Of a stretch of 64,000 nucleotides of DNA, positions 54,788-63,382 are shown piece after piece. Under the pieces are notes generated by a model. That model was not told the DNA's origin. It ran no database searches and saw nothing but the letters and a program-made list of their open reading frames with translations. The DNA comes from Streptosporangium sandarakinum. Lineage in GTDB: Bacteria; Actinomycetota; Actinomycetes; Streptosporangiales; Streptosporangiaceae. The stretch spans positions 2,604,001 through 2,668,000 of the forward strand of contig NZ_JACCCO010000001.1 of NCBI RefSeq assembly GCF_013409935.1, in the 5' to 3' direction. The position numbers and the translations under genes are program-made. Each line of letters opens with the position of its first letter. Within the stretch, counting starts at the first letter, position 1.

Positions 54788-55393
54788 TCAGAACTCGTCG
54801 GCGCCGGTGACCTGGGCGATGGGGAAGATGTGGCGGGAGGCCGCGCAGATCGTCTCCAGGACGTGCACCGGCGTGCCGTCGTCGCCGTAGGCGGCGCGTA
54901 CGATCCGCACCACCCACTCGCCGGGGTCGAGCCGGAGCGTCCCCGTCTCGGAGGCGGTGGCCGGGCGGACGACGAGATACTCCTCGGCGTGGCCGAAGCG
55001 GTGCCCGAGCGCCTCGATCCCGGCCTGCAGGGTCGGCGTGACGAAGCCGGGCGCGCAGATCGGGGTGCCGCCGAAGACGTCGAGGCGGAAGAAGCTCGTG
55101 GCGATCCGCACCGGCACGTCGTCGGCCAGCAGCAGCTTGCGGCGCGCCAGAACCTCCGTACCGGGCTCGACGCGCAGGGCCTCGGCGATGTGCCCGGCGG
55201 CCGGTTCCGGGCCGACGTGGAGCATCTGACGGCCCGGACGGACGCCCTGGGCGCCCGCCTCGGTCATGAAGAGCGACGCCGAGCCGCGCACCGCGGGCTC
55301 GGTGGGCAGCGTGCGCCTCACCAGCACGCGGGGCGCCGGGCGATGCCCTCCGGGGACGTCCGCGGTGCGATCGTCGGGTGTGGTGTCGTCCAC
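54788..55393 (-). CDS. UTRA domain protein lacking the GntR HTH
   Basis: A 201-residue protein made almost entirely of a UTRA domain, the ligand-binding half of HutC-subfamily GntR regulators: IAEALRVEPGTEVLARRKLL, PVRIATSFFRLDVFGGTPIC, AEEYLVVRPATASETGTLRL and VVRIVRAAYGDDGTPVHVLE. Intact family members have a winged helix of about 70 residues in front; here only about 25 unrelated residues precede the domain. The GTG start has GGGGGAG upstream, and no in-frame HTH lies further upstream. It may be a broken regulator or a stand-alone ligand-binding protein. Confidence 0.8.
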   Translation of the reverse strand: MDDTTPDDRTADVPGGHRPAPRVLVRRTLPTEPAVRGSASLFMTEAGAQGVRPGRQMLHVGPEPAAGHIAEALRVEPGTEVLARRKLLLADDVPVRIATSFFRLDVFGGTPICAPGFVTPTLQAGIEALGHRFGHAEEYLVVRPATASETGTLRLDPGEWVVRIVRAAYGDDGTPVHVLETICAASRHIFPIAQVTGADEF

Positions 55394-55539
55394 GGCTGTT
55401 CCGCTCCCCCGGGTCCGGTGCTCGTCCGGACCACTCTAGCCAGGGGGCGGATCCGGCCCGGTGCCCGCCGTACGGCCCGGCCCGCCGTACGGTCCCGGCT
55501 CCCGTGCCGCGTCCGTTGACCCGCGGGCCCGGGGTGTCT

Positions 55540-56193
55540 TCAGTAGGCGGGCAGGGCGCGGCGCCTGCGGCGCAGGACCCACGCCGCCACGATCCCGCCG
55601 ATCAGCCCGAACAGGTGCCCCTGCCAGGAGATGCCGACCTGGCCGGGCAGCACGCCCCAGATGATCGAGTAGTACGCCACCGCCACGCCGATGCCGATCA
55701 CGATGTCCAGGGCGCGGCGGTCGAACAGGCCCCGGGCCAGGACGAAGCCGAAGTAGCCGAACACCAGCCCGCTCGCGCCGACCGTGACGTACGTCGGCGG
55801 GCTGGTGAACCACACGCCCAGGCCGCTGACCACGATGATGATCAGGCTGGCGGCCAGGAAGCGGCCGATGCCGCGCAGCGCGGCGAGGAAGCCGAGGACC
55901 AGCAGGGGCAGCGAGTTGGCCATCAGGTGGCCGAAGCCCGCGTGCAGGAACGGGGCCAGGAGGATGCCCGGCAGCCCATCGGGGTCCCAGGAGCGGATGC
56001 CGTAGGCGTCGAAGTCGGCGGGCAGCACGTAGTCGGCGATCTCGCTCACCCACATGACCGCGACGAGGAGGATGTTGACCACCGCCGCGCCCGCGGCGCC
56101 CGCGGCCAGGTCACCGGCCCTGCGGCGGAACCGGGCCGAGGAGGACGGGGAGGACGGGCCGGTCGGGTACATCCCGGTCGGGTGGTCGTTCAT
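55540..56193 (-). CDS. Rhomboid-family intramembrane serine protease
   Basis: A 217-residue membrane protease with about six helices. The catalytic serine is in VTVGASGLVFGYFGFVLARG and the histidine in SWQGHLFGLIGGIVAAWVLR, giving the Ser-His dyad. HAGFGHLMANSLPLLVLG is the conserved HxxxxHxxxN helix. The ATG at 56193 is preceded by AGGAGAGTGC; an earlier in-frame ATG would add 26 unrelated residues. Its substrates are unknown. It is flanked by unrelated genes and is probably a single transcription unit. Confidence 0.92.
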   Translation of the reverse strand: MNDHPTGMYPTGPSSPSSSARFRRRAGDLAAGAAGAAVVNILLVAVMWVSEIADYVLPADFDAYGIRSWDPDGLPGILLAPFLHAGFGHLMANSLPLLVLGFLAALRGIGRFLAASLIIIVVSGLGVWFTSPPTYVTVGASGLVFGYFGFVLARGLFDRRALDIVIGIGVAVAYYSIIWGVLPGQVGISWQGHLFGLIGGIVAAWVLRRRRRALPAY

Positions 56194-56445
56194 GCACTCT
56201 CCTGGCCGTCGGAGCCTCGCGTGGACATCACGTGCCCCCGCCCGGCTTGTCCACACCTTCACGGTATGCACTTCACGACGGAAACGCGCTCATTGCCCGG
56301 GCCTGTTTCCCACCGGCGGGCATGGCCGGCGGGAAACGGGCCCGGGACGACCGGGAGACAGGCCCGGGACGTCCCCGGAGACGTCCCCAGGACGACCTGG
56401 AAACGGACGACCCGGGACGCCCCCGGGGACGTGCGGCGCGGAGCG

Positions 56446-57210
56446 CTACTCGCCCCGCCACCGGGGGGCGCGCTTCTCGGCGAAGGCCGCCGCGCCCTCC
56501 ATGGCGTCCTTGGAGCCGAACACCGGGTTGATGATCTCCTGCTGCCGCTCGAACATCTCCTCGGCGCTCCAGTCGGCCGACTCGACGATCACCCGCTTGG
56601 TCGCGGCCAGCGCCAGCGGGGCGTTCGCCGCGATCCGCCGGGCCAGCTCGACCGCCCTGGCCAGCGCCTCGCCCGCGGGCGTGACGTGGTTGACCAGGCC
56701 GGCCTCCCGCAGCCGGGCGGCCGGGAAGTGGTCGCCGGTGAGGGCGATCTCCATCGCGAGGTGGTACGGGATGCGCCGGGGCAGCCGCATGACCCCTCCG
56801 GCCCCGGCGACCAGGCCGCGCCTGGGCTCCGGCAGCCCGAACTTCGCCTCCTCGGAGGCGATGACGATGTCGCAGGCCAGCGCCAGCTCGAACCCGCCGG
56901 CCAGGGCGTAGCCCTCGACCGCGGCGATGATCGGCTTCTTCGGGGGCGCCTCCACGAGACCGCCGAACCCCCGGCCCGCCACGACCGGGACGTCACCGGC
57001 CAGGAAGCCCTTGAGGTCCATTCCGGCGCAGAACGTGCCGCCGGCGCCGGTGAGGACGTAGGCGGCGACGTCCTTGCGTTCCTCCAGCTCGTCCAGGGCC
57101 GCGGCGATGCCCCGGGCCACGGCGCCGTTGACGGCGTTCCTGGCCTGGGGGCGGTTGATCGTGATGACGGCGACGCCGTCCTCGACGTCGACCAGAACCT
57201 CGTCAGACAC
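56446..57210 (-). CDS. Enoyl-CoA hydratase/isomerase (crotonase family)
   Basis: A 254-residue crotonase that hydrates trans-2-enoyl-CoA. Marks: VITINRPQARNAVNGAVARG, TGAGGTFCAGMDLKGFLAGD (oxyanion hole), PIIAAVEGYALAGGFELALA, SEEAKFGLPEPRRGLVAGAG (Glu) and MRLPRRIPYHLAMEIALTGD. The glutamate at the ELALA/LPEPRRG region is present; whether both catalytic Glu residues of a true hydratase are conserved I could not align with certainty, so isomerase activity is possible. GTG start with AGGAGTGACC upstream. It lies 9 bases downstream of the SDR gene, forming a two-gene operon. Confidence 0.92.
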   Translation of the reverse strand: MSDEVLVDVEDGVAVITINRPQARNAVNGAVARGIAAALDELEERKDVAAYVLTGAGGTFCAGMDLKGFLAGDVPVVAGRGFGGLVEAPPKKPIIAAVEGYALAGGFELALACDIVIASEEAKFGLPEPRRGLVAGAGGVMRLPRRIPYHLAMEIALTGDHFPAARLREAGLVNHVTPAGEALARAVELARRIAANAPLALAATKRVIVESADWSAEEMFERQQEIINPVFGSKDAMEGAAAFAEKRAPRWRGE

Positions 57211-57219
57211 CGGTCACTC

Positions 57220-57993
57220 CTACTTGGGCTGGAAGCGGATACCGCCGTCGAAGCGGATGACCTCGGCGTTCATGTAGTCGTTCTCGATCAGCGCGCGCAC
57301 CAGGTGGGCGAACTCCGCGGGCCGGCCCATGCGCTTGGGGAAGACCACCGGCGCCACCAGCTTGGCCTTGAACTCCTCGGCGTTGCCCGAGAAGCCGTAG
57401 ATGGGGGTGTCGATGATGCCGGGGCAGATCGTGTTGACGCGGACGCCGATGGCGGCCAGGTCACGCGCGGCCGGGACCGTCATGCCGACGATGCCGCCCT
57501 TGGACGCCGAGTAGGCCACCTGGCCGGTCTGGCCCTCCAGCGCCGCCACCGAGGCGGTGTTGACGACCACGCCGCGCTGGCCGTCCTCGTCGGCCGGCTC
57601 CGTCTTGGCGATGGCCGCCGCGCCGATGCGCATGAGGTTGAAGGTGCCGATCAGGTTGACGTCGATGACCTTGCGGTAGGAGGCCAGGTCGTGCGGGGAG
57701 CCGTCGCGGTTGACCGTACGGGTGGCCCAGCCGATGCCGGCGCTGTTCACCACGACGCGCAACGGCTTGCCCGTCGCCACGGCGGCGTCCACGGCGGCCT
57801 GCACCTGCTCCTCGTCGGACACGTCGGTCTTGACGAACACACCGCCGAGCTCGTCGGCGATGGCCTTGCCGCGCTCCTCGTTGAGGTCGGCGATGACGAC
57901 GGTGGCGCCGTGCGCGGCGAGCTCGCGGGCCGTGGCCTCGCCGAGACCGCTGGCGCCGCCCGAGATGATTGCTGCTGCTCCGTTCAGGTCCAT
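57220..57993 (-). CDS. Short-chain dehydrogenase (3-hydroxyacyl-CoA type)
   Basis: A 257-residue SDR. The NAD site is [20 protein letters not shown], followed by [18 protein letters not shown] and VVVNSAGIG; the active site shows [26 protein letters not shown] (Ser, Tyr, Lys). The closest look is to type II 3-hydroxyacyl-CoA dehydrogenases (17beta-HSD10-like), consistent with the downstream enoyl-CoA hydratase, which acts one step earlier. A -10 element 6 bases before the ATG suggests a leaderless message. Confidence 0.92.
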   Translation of the reverse strand: MDLNGAAAIISGGASGLGEATARELAAHGATVVIADLNEERGKAIADELGGVFVKTDVSDEEQVQAAVDAAVATGKPLRVVVNSAGIGWATRTVNRDGSPHDLASYRKVIDVNLIGTFNLMRIGAAAIAKTEPADEDGQRGVVVNTASVAALEGQTGQVAYSASKGGIVGMTVPAARDLAAIGVRVNTICPGIIDTPIYGFSGNAEEFKAKLVAPVVFPKRMGRPAEFAHLVRALIENDYMNAEVIRFDGGIRFQPK

Positions 57994-57999
57994 GAGCGG

Positions 58000-58005
58000 A
58001 CTTTA
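58000..58005 (-). promoter_or_regulatory. -10 element implying a leaderless SDR transcript
   Basis: On the minus strand TAAAGT lies 6 bases upstream of the ATG at 57993, the same geometry as at serC. There is no Shine-Dalgarno sequence between them. A GAACTT 17 bases upstream could be the -35. Confidence 0.45.
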
Positions 58006-58030
58006 ACGCGCGGACCGAATGAAGTTCTAC

Positions 58031-58378
58031 TCAGGGTGGCCAAATCTCTCCTACGGCGTCGGCCACGTCGGGGTAGACCTTGATGCGCCGGTCGAGGCCG
58101 GTGGTGCGCAGGATCCGGGCCACCGGGGTCTGCGGCGCGGCCAGGCGGACCCCGCCGCTCTGGGCGGTGGCCAGCCGCCACGCCTCGATCAGCACGGACA
58201 GGCCGCTGGAGTCCATGAACGACAGGTCGGTGAGGTCGAGGACGAGCCGGGGGCCGTCGAGCTTGATGGCGTCACGGATCTCGTCCCGCAAGAAGGGAGC
58301 GGTGAACAGGTCGAGTTCTCCCTCGACGGCCACCACCACGGCGTCACCAACGGCGCGGCGAGCCAACCGCAGCTTCAT
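58031..58378 (-). CDS. STAS-domain anti-sigma factor antagonist
   Basis: A 115-residue SpoIIAA/RsbV-type protein. VVAVEGELDLFTAPFLRDEI and LVLDLTDLSFMDSSGLSVLI carry the pattern; the first Ser of DSSGL is the usual phosphorylation site of anti-sigma kinases. In its unphosphorylated state such a protein binds the anti-sigma factor and frees the sigma factor. GGAGGAGGAG precedes the ATG at 58378. The PP2C/HATPase protein at 44421 is a candidate regulator, but no anti-sigma kinase gene is adjacent. Confidence 0.93.
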   Translation of the reverse strand: MKLRLARRAVGDAVVVAVEGELDLFTAPFLRDEIRDAIKLDGPRLVLDLTDLSFMDSSGLSVLIEAWRLATAQSGGVRLAAPQTPVARILRTTGLDRRIKVYPDVADAVGEIWPP

Positions 58379-58491
58379 AACTCCTCCTCCGGGACCCATG
58401 AGGCAGCCCCACTTTACTTCGGCATCACCGCCCGTGAGGTCCCGCGACCGCGCGGATCATCCCGCCGGATCAGGAGTTTTCCCTACAACCG

Positions 58492-59301
58492 TCACATATC
58501 ACCAGCACCTCCCGCGCCCGCCCGTCCCGCGCCCGCGCCGCCCGGGATCGCGAAGCCGTACGGCAGCTCCAGGCGGTGGGCGGCGAGCAGCTCCGGATCG
58601 GCGAGGATCTCCCGCGTCGGCCCGTCGGCGACGATCACGCCCCCGGAGAGGATGAGCGAGCGCTCGCACAGCTCCAGCGCGTACGGCAGGTCGTGCGTGA
58701 CCATCAGCACGGTCACGTCCAGGCCCCGCAGGATCTCGGCCAGCTCGCGGCGGGAGGCCGGGTCGAGGTTCGACGACGGCTCGTCCAGCACCAGGATCTC
58801 CGGTTCCATGGCCAGCACGGTCGCCACCGCGACCCGGCGGCGCTGGCCGAAGGACAGGTGGTGCGGCGGCCGGTCGGCGGTCTGCAGCATGCCCACGCGC
58901 TCCAGCGCGGTGACGACCCGTCGCTCCAGCTCGGCGCCCCGGACGCCCATATTGGCCGGGCCGAACGCGACGTCCTCGCGGACGGTGGGCATGAAGAGCT
59001 GGTCGTCGGGGTCCTGGAAGACCAGCCCGACCCGCCTGCGGATCTCCATGAGCGAGTCCCTGCCCACCGGCAGCCCGGCCACGGTCACCGTGCCGTGGCC
59101 GGCGGTCAGGATGCCGTTGAGGTGCATCACCAGCGTGGTCTTGCCCGCGCCGTTCGGGCCGAGCAGCGCCACCCGCTCCCCCCGCTCCAGGCGGAGGTCC
59201 ACGCCGAACAGGGCCTGCGTGCCGTCCGGATAGGCGTACGCCAGCCGGCTCACCTCCAGCGACGGCACCGTACCCGTGCCGGCGCCCGTCCCAGCGCTCA
59301 A
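58492..59301 (-). CDS. cbiO: ECF metal transporter ATPase
   Basis: The ATP-binding subunit of a group I ECF importer, 269 residues. LEVSRLAYAYPDGTQALFGV opens the domain, with Walker A GPNGAGKTT, Q-loop LVFQDPDDQLFMPTVREDVA, signature LSFGQRRRVAVATVLAMEPE, Walker B ILVLDEPSSNLDP and H-loop VTHDLPYALELCE. I chose the TTG at 59301 because it overlaps the cbiQ stop as TTGA, the usual coupling in this operon; a longer frame runs antisense-like through cbiQ. A Gly/Ala-rich tail ends the protein. Third gene of the metal-uptake operon; equivalent name nikO. Confidence 0.93.
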   Translation of the reverse strand: MSAGTGAGTGTVPSLEVSRLAYAYPDGTQALFGVDLRLERGERVALLGPNGAGKTTLVMHLNGILTAGHGTVTVAGLPVGRDSLMEIRRRVGLVFQDPDDQLFMPTVREDVAFGPANMGVRGAELERRVVTALERVGMLQTADRPPHHLSFGQRRRVAVATVLAMEPEILVLDEPSSNLDPASRRELAEILRGLDVTVLMVTHDLPYALELCERSLILSGGVIVADGPTREILADPELLAAHRLELPYGFAIPGGAGAGRAGAGGAGDM

Positions 59302-60062
59302 GCCAACCCCCAGACTCCCAGCAGCGCCACGAGCGCCACGCCAGGCAACATACCGGCGGCCAGCCACTGCCGTGACGAGGCGGACGGGTCGGCGAGCACC
59401 GGCATCGACCCGGTGTAGCCGCGGCTGAGCATCGCCAGGTGCACCCGCTCACCCCGCTCGTAGGACCGGATGAACAGCGCGCCCGCCGACCTGGCGATCA
59501 CCGGGATGTGCCGGACGTCCCGCGCGGCGAAGCCCCTGGACTCCCTGGCCACCCGCATGCGCCGCATCTCGGCGAGGATCACGTCCAGGTAGCGGAGCAT
59601 GAACATGGCGATCTGCACCAGCAGCGACGGCAGCCTGAGCCGCTGCGCGCCCAGCAGGATCATCCGGGGTTCGGTGGTGGCCGCGAGCAGGACGCTCGCC
59701 AGCACCCCCAGGGTGGCCTTGACCAGGATGTTCCACGCCGCCCACAGGCCGGCCACGCTGAGCGACAGCCCCAGGAACGGCGTCCGCTCACCGGACCCGA
59801 CGAACGGCAGCGCCACGGCGAACACCACGAACGGCACCTCGACCGCCATCCGCCGCAGCAGGAAGCCCGGCGGGATCCGCGCGATCACCGCCACCGCGGC
59901 CAGCAGCGCGCCGTAGCCGGCGAACAGGCCGAACCACTCGCGCGGGGTGGCGACCACCACCAGCGCGAAGCACACCACCGCCGCCAGCTTGCACTGCGGC
60001 GGCAGCCGGTGGACGAGTGAGTCTCCCGACAGATGGAGGCGGTGGTGGTGCCCGGCGCCCAT
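59298..60062 (-). CDS. cbiQ: ECF metal transporter transmembrane (T) component
   Basis: A 254-residue integral membrane protein that couples the ATPase to the substrate-binding subunit. LHLSGDSLVHRLPPQCKLAA starts the protein, followed by four to five helices. The coupling helices with the Ala-Arg-Gly type motifs are AEMRRMRVARESRGFAARDV and RSYERGERVHLAMLSRGYTG, as in CbiQ. The ATG overlaps the cbiM stop by one base (TGATG), and its stop overlaps the cbiO start. Specificity comes from the partner M component. Equivalent name nikQ. Confidence 0.93.
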   Translation of the reverse strand: MGAGHHHRLHLSGDSLVHRLPPQCKLAAVVCFALVVVATPREWFGLFAGYGALLAAVAVIARIPPGFLLRRMAVEVPFVVFAVALPFVGSGERTPFLGLSLSVAGLWAAWNILVKATLGVLASVLLAATTEPRMILLGAQRLRLPSLLVQIAMFMLRYLDVILAEMRRMRVARESRGFAARDVRHIPVIARSAGALFIRSYERGERVHLAMLSRGYTGSMPVLADPSASSRQWLAAGMLPGVALVALLGVWGLA

Positions 60063-61114
60063 CAGGCCGCGACCCCCTCCCGCGTACGGCGCCGCACCGC
60101 GGCGAACAGCCCGCCGCCGACCGCCAGCGTCACCCCGGCGCCGATCAGGCCCGCCACCCCGACCGGGAGGCCGCCCTGCTCGCCGTAGTCGGCCAGCGGC
60201 TGGTCGCCCAGCGCGTGGTCGGTGGCGCGGTCGGCGAAGCCCTTGTCCTCGGCGACCCGCTCCAGGCCGTCGGGCGAGGCGGAGGCGTAGAAGCTGACCC
60301 CGCCGGCCAGCACCGCGGTCAGCGCGATGGCGGCCGGGGCGAACCAGCCGAGACGGCGGCGCGAAGTCGCCTGCGCGGGGACGGCCACCGTATCCCCGGC
60401 GTCCCCGGCGTCCCCGGCGGCCCCGGCCTCACGCTCCTCGCCGCCGGGGCCGCGCAGGACCAGCGGGGCGGCCAGGCCGCGCGCGCCGTACACCAGGTCG
60501 GGGCGGACGGCCAGGACGGTGCTGACGGTGACCGCGGTGATCAGGCCCTCGCCGATGCCGATGAGCGTGTGCACGCCGCCCATGGCCGCGGCGACCGTGC
60601 CGACCGAGACGGGCGCGGTGCCGCCGAGCCAGAACAGCAGGGTGAACGTCAGCGCCGTGGCGGGCACCGAGAGCAGCGCGGCGGCGAAGGAGGCGGCGAC
60701 GACGGCCCCGCGGCCCCGCGCGCTCCGGGTGATGAGCCGGAAGACACCCCAGGCGACGAGGACCGAGACGATGCCCATGAGTGTGATGTTGACGCCCAGC
60801 GCGGTCAGGCCGCCGTCGGCGAAGAAGAAGCCCTGCACCAGGAGCACCACGGCTATGCACAACACCGCCGTGTACGGTCCCACGAGGATCGCGGCGAGCG
60901 CGCCGCCGAGGAGGTGGCCGCTGGTGCCCGCCGCCACCGGGAAGTTCAGCATCTGGACCGCGAAGACGAAGGCGGCGACCAGGCCCGCCATCGGGGCCGT
61001 CCGGTCGTCGAGCTCGCGGCGGGCGCCGCGCAGCGCCACCGCCACGCCCGCGGCGGCGACGACCCCGGCCGACAACGAGACGGCCGGAGTGAAGAATCCA
61101 TCGGGTACGTGCAC
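60062..61114 (-). CDS. cbiM: ECF metal transporter M component fused to PDGL (N) domain
   Basis: A 350-residue substrate-binding subunit for Ni2+ or Co2+. The GTG at 61114 gives the N-terminus MHVPDGFFTPAVSLSAG; His2 is the known metal ligand of CbiM/NikM, which fixes the start. NFPVAAGTSGHLLGGALAAI holds the other ligand histidines. Six to seven helices follow, then a loop and a C-terminal two-helix PDGL module (FYASASPDGLERVAEDKGFA) that corresponds to the separate CbiN/NikN subunit. GGGAGG lies upstream. Fusion of M and N occurs in known Nik(MN)QO nickel systems. The upstream Nur-like operator also supports nickel. Confidence 0.92.
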   Translation of the reverse strand: MHVPDGFFTPAVSLSAGVVAAAGVAVALRGARRELDDRTAPMAGLVAAFVFAVQMLNFPVAAGTSGHLLGGALAAILVGPYTAVLCIAVVLLVQGFFFADGGLTALGVNITLMGIVSVLVAWGVFRLITRSARGRGAVVAASFAAALLSVPATALTFTLLFWLGGTAPVSVGTVAAAMGGVHTLIGIGEGLITAVTVSTVLAVRPDLVYGARGLAAPLVLRGPGGEEREAGAAGDAGDAGDTVAVPAQATSRRRLGWFAPAAIALTAVLAGGVSFYASASPDGLERVAEDKGFADRATDHALGDQPLADYGEQGGLPVGVAGLIGAGVTLAVGGGLFAAVRRRTREGVAA

Positions 61115-61139
61115 GGCGAACCTCCCAAATGCGGCATCG

Positions 61140-61176
61140 CCCCCATACTTTAGGCCATTGACTTGTAGTTGCAATG
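61140..61176 (-). promoter_or_regulatory. Promoter and Nur-like operator of the metal-uptake operon
   Basis: CATTG (61156-61160) and CAATG (61172-61176) are inverted around an 11-base centre; inside lies TTGCAA (61169-61174), matching one half of the nickel-regulator Nur box (TTGCAA, 5 bases, TTGCAA), with TTGACT as the weaker half (61158-61163). On the minus strand TTGCAA plus a 16-base spacer and TAAAGT form a promoter, so the operator overlaps it. The box was matched by eye. Confidence 0.5.
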
Positions 61177-61184
61177 AAGTGGCA

Positions 61185-63137
61185 TTAACGGAGCAGTCTC
61201 CGGACGAACGCTCCGGGGGTGAGGGTCCGCACCGCCGTGCTCAGCCGCCCCTTGCCCGCCGTGGCGTAGGGGCGGACGTTCCGCCGGACCAGGCCGCGCC
61301 ACCAGGTGCGCGGCGGCGCGATCGCCTCCGCCGGCGCCTCGATCCGGAAGAGCGTGGGCGGACCGCCGAGATCGAGCTCCAGGTAGGCGTCCCAGGTGCC
61401 GGGCCCGAGCCGGTTCGCCGCCTGCCTGACCGCGAACGCGCCGCCCTCCCCGGCGACGACCGGCTCGCGGCGCTCCCGCCCCGAGCACCGCTCCCGCCAG
61501 ACCAGATGCCGTACGGCGCGCGCCGCCGGCCGGGCCGCGCCCACGGTGACCTCCCCGTCGATCGCCAGCCGGTGGCCGAACATCCAGCGGGTCCGCGTCA
61601 GGCGCACGTTGCCCGGGACGCTGACCACGTGGCCGCCGACGTCGACGCTGAGGTTGCCGTGCGGCCGGGTGAAGTACGGCAGCGCCACGACGCCGCCCGC
61701 CACCCGGGGCACCGGCGGGACGATCCGCCCGTCGCGGTCGGCGCCGAGCCGGGCCAGCCGGGCGACCCCCTCGCACTCGATCCGCACGTGGACGTCCCAG
61801 ACGCCGGAGGACAGCGCCGCGACGTCGACCGCCCCGGTGAAGCCCTCGGGCCCGCCGTCGACCGGGACCACGACGTCGCGGGGCCGCTCCGGGCCCTCGT
61901 GACGCCGCCGCAGGACCAGCACGAGGCCGCCCACGTCCGGCTCGGGGCCGTCGCCCCCGACCGGCGCGCTGAGCGCGACCCGGCCGGAGACGGCCAGCCG
62001 TCCCCCGGCGTCCCAGCACAGGCCGGTGAGCTCGCGGCGGACCACGGCCGACTCGACGTGCGCCAGCCGGACGAGGCGGTCGATGTCCCTGAGAGCGGCG
62101 AGCCGGCTGCGGTCGATGGCCCGCAGCCGGTCACGCACCCCGTCGGTCAGCCAGCGGTCGCACAGGTCGGCCACCTCGGCGGCGATCTCCTCCCGCTGGT
62201 CGGGACCCGCCTCCAGGAACGGCCTGCCCAGGCTGCCGAAGGCGTCCATCCGGAAGTGCCGCCGCAGCAGGTGGTCGCGGAGCGCCCCGGGCCGCACGTG
62301 GGAGGTCATCACCTCGATCGGCCTCCTGATCATCCGCAGCCAGGCGACCGGGTCGCGGCTGCCCGGCCGCTGCATGATGCTGCTGCCGTCGGGCCGGTCG
62401 ACCAGGTGGTAGCAGTCGTAGTCGGCGACCACCGAGATCACCTCGGCGTGGCAGTAGGCGTGGGTGGTGAAGACCACGTCCTCGCCCACCAGCAGGCTCT
62501 CGTCGAAGCGGATCGCGTGGCGCTCCAGCATCTCCCGGCGGAACAGCTTGAAGCAGCTCAGGCTGTTGTAGACCGCGCTGTCACCGAGCGGCACCCGGTC
62601 GGCGTTCTCGTGGAACATCGAGACCGGCGCCCGGCGGCCGTGCCCGACGATCTTCCCGAGGACGATGTCGGAACCGTTGCGGTCGGCCATGGCGAGCATC
62701 CGCTCCAGCGCCTCGGGGCCGAGGTGGTCGTCGGCGTCGCAGAAGAACACGTATCTGCCGCGGGCGTGGGAGAGCCCGACGTTGCGGGGACGGCCCGCGC
62801 CGCCGGAGGGCCCCTGCCGGAAGACCCGCACCACGCCGGGATGACAGGCGGCGTAGAGGTCGAGCAGGTCGGCGCCGCCGTCGGTGGAGCCGTCGTCCAC
62901 CACGACGATCTCCCGGGAGACCCGCTGGACCAGGATGGACGTCAGGCACCGGTCGAGGTAGGGGCGGCAGTTGTGGACCGGCACGACGACGCTGACGTCG
63001 ATGTCGCGCAACACGTCCACCCGGGACGGAGCCCCCGCGCGGGCCGCCCCTCTGCGCCCGGCCCCTCCGGAGGTGCCCGCACCCGCCGCCTCCCCGCCAT
63101 GGCCGGTCCGGACTCGCTGAAGGATCGTCCCCGTCAC
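61185..63137 (-). CDS. GT2 family glycosyltransferase with C-terminal beta domain
   Basis: A 650-residue protein. The N-terminal 45 residues are low-complexity Gly/Ala/Arg. The GT-A domain follows: DIDVSVVVPVHNCRPYLDRC, REIVVVDDGSTDGGADLLDL, GAGRPRNVGLSHARGRYVFF and CDADD (DxD). VGEDVVFTTHAYCHAEVISV carries the catalytic acid. About 330 C-terminal residues resemble the beta-sandwich of actinobacterial teichoic/teichuronic polymer glycosyltransferases. No membrane helix is seen, so it acts in the cytoplasm or at the membrane face. GTG start with GAGGGGCG upstream. Polymer and sugar are unknown. Confidence 0.88.
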   Translation of the reverse strand: MTGTILQRVRTGHGGEAAGAGTSGGAGRRGAARAGAPSRVDVLRDIDVSVVVPVHNCRPYLDRCLTSILVQRVSREIVVVDDGSTDGGADLLDLYAACHPGVVRVFRQGPSGGAGRPRNVGLSHARGRYVFFCDADDHLGPEALERMLAMADRNGSDIVLGKIVGHGRRAPVSMFHENADRVPLGDSAVYNSLSCFKLFRREMLERHAIRFDESLLVGEDVVFTTHAYCHAEVISVVADYDCYHLVDRPDGSSIMQRPGSRDPVAWLRMIRRPIEVMTSHVRPGALRDHLLRRHFRMDAFGSLGRPFLEAGPDQREEIAAEVADLCDRWLTDGVRDRLRAIDRSRLAALRDIDRLVRLAHVESAVVRRELTGLCWDAGGRLAVSGRVALSAPVGGDGPEPDVGGLVLVLRRRHEGPERPRDVVVPVDGGPEGFTGAVDVAALSSGVWDVHVRIECEGVARLARLGADRDGRIVPPVPRVAGGVVALPYFTRPHGNLSVDVGGHVVSVPGNVRLTRTRWMFGHRLAIDGEVTVGAARPAARAVRHLVWRERCSGRERREPVVAGEGGAFAVRQAANRLGPGTWDAYLELDLGGPPTLFRIEAPAEAIAPPRTWWRGLVRRNVRPYATAGKGRLSTAVRTLTPGAFVRRLLR

Positions 63138-63382
63138 CGCCGCGCCCCTCGTCGGTTACTTTCCGTTTTCTTGGCGATACAGTATGTGCCGCGGAGCCCC
63201 CCGCGCGCGGCGGATCCGCGGTGTTGGTCCGCCGCTCTTCGGGCCGCCACGCCGCCGAGGGGTGAGGAACGCCCGTTTCGTACGACTTGCCGCCGGAACG
63301 GTCCCCGGCGACGGGACGACATGGAACTACCCTGATCACGGCGTGAGTTTGTTTTGCCGCCCCACCAGCCAATCTCCACGGC

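Noticed and set aside
61115-61184. Cobalamin riboswitch upstream of the metal transporter
   Set aside because: The 70-base gap is too short and lacks the B12-box consensus; a protein operator explains the palindrome better.
60327-63335. Plus-strand frame of about 1000 codons at the metal-transport/glycosyltransferase region
   Set aside because: It is antisense to cbiM and the glycosyltransferase, both of which show complete family motifs.
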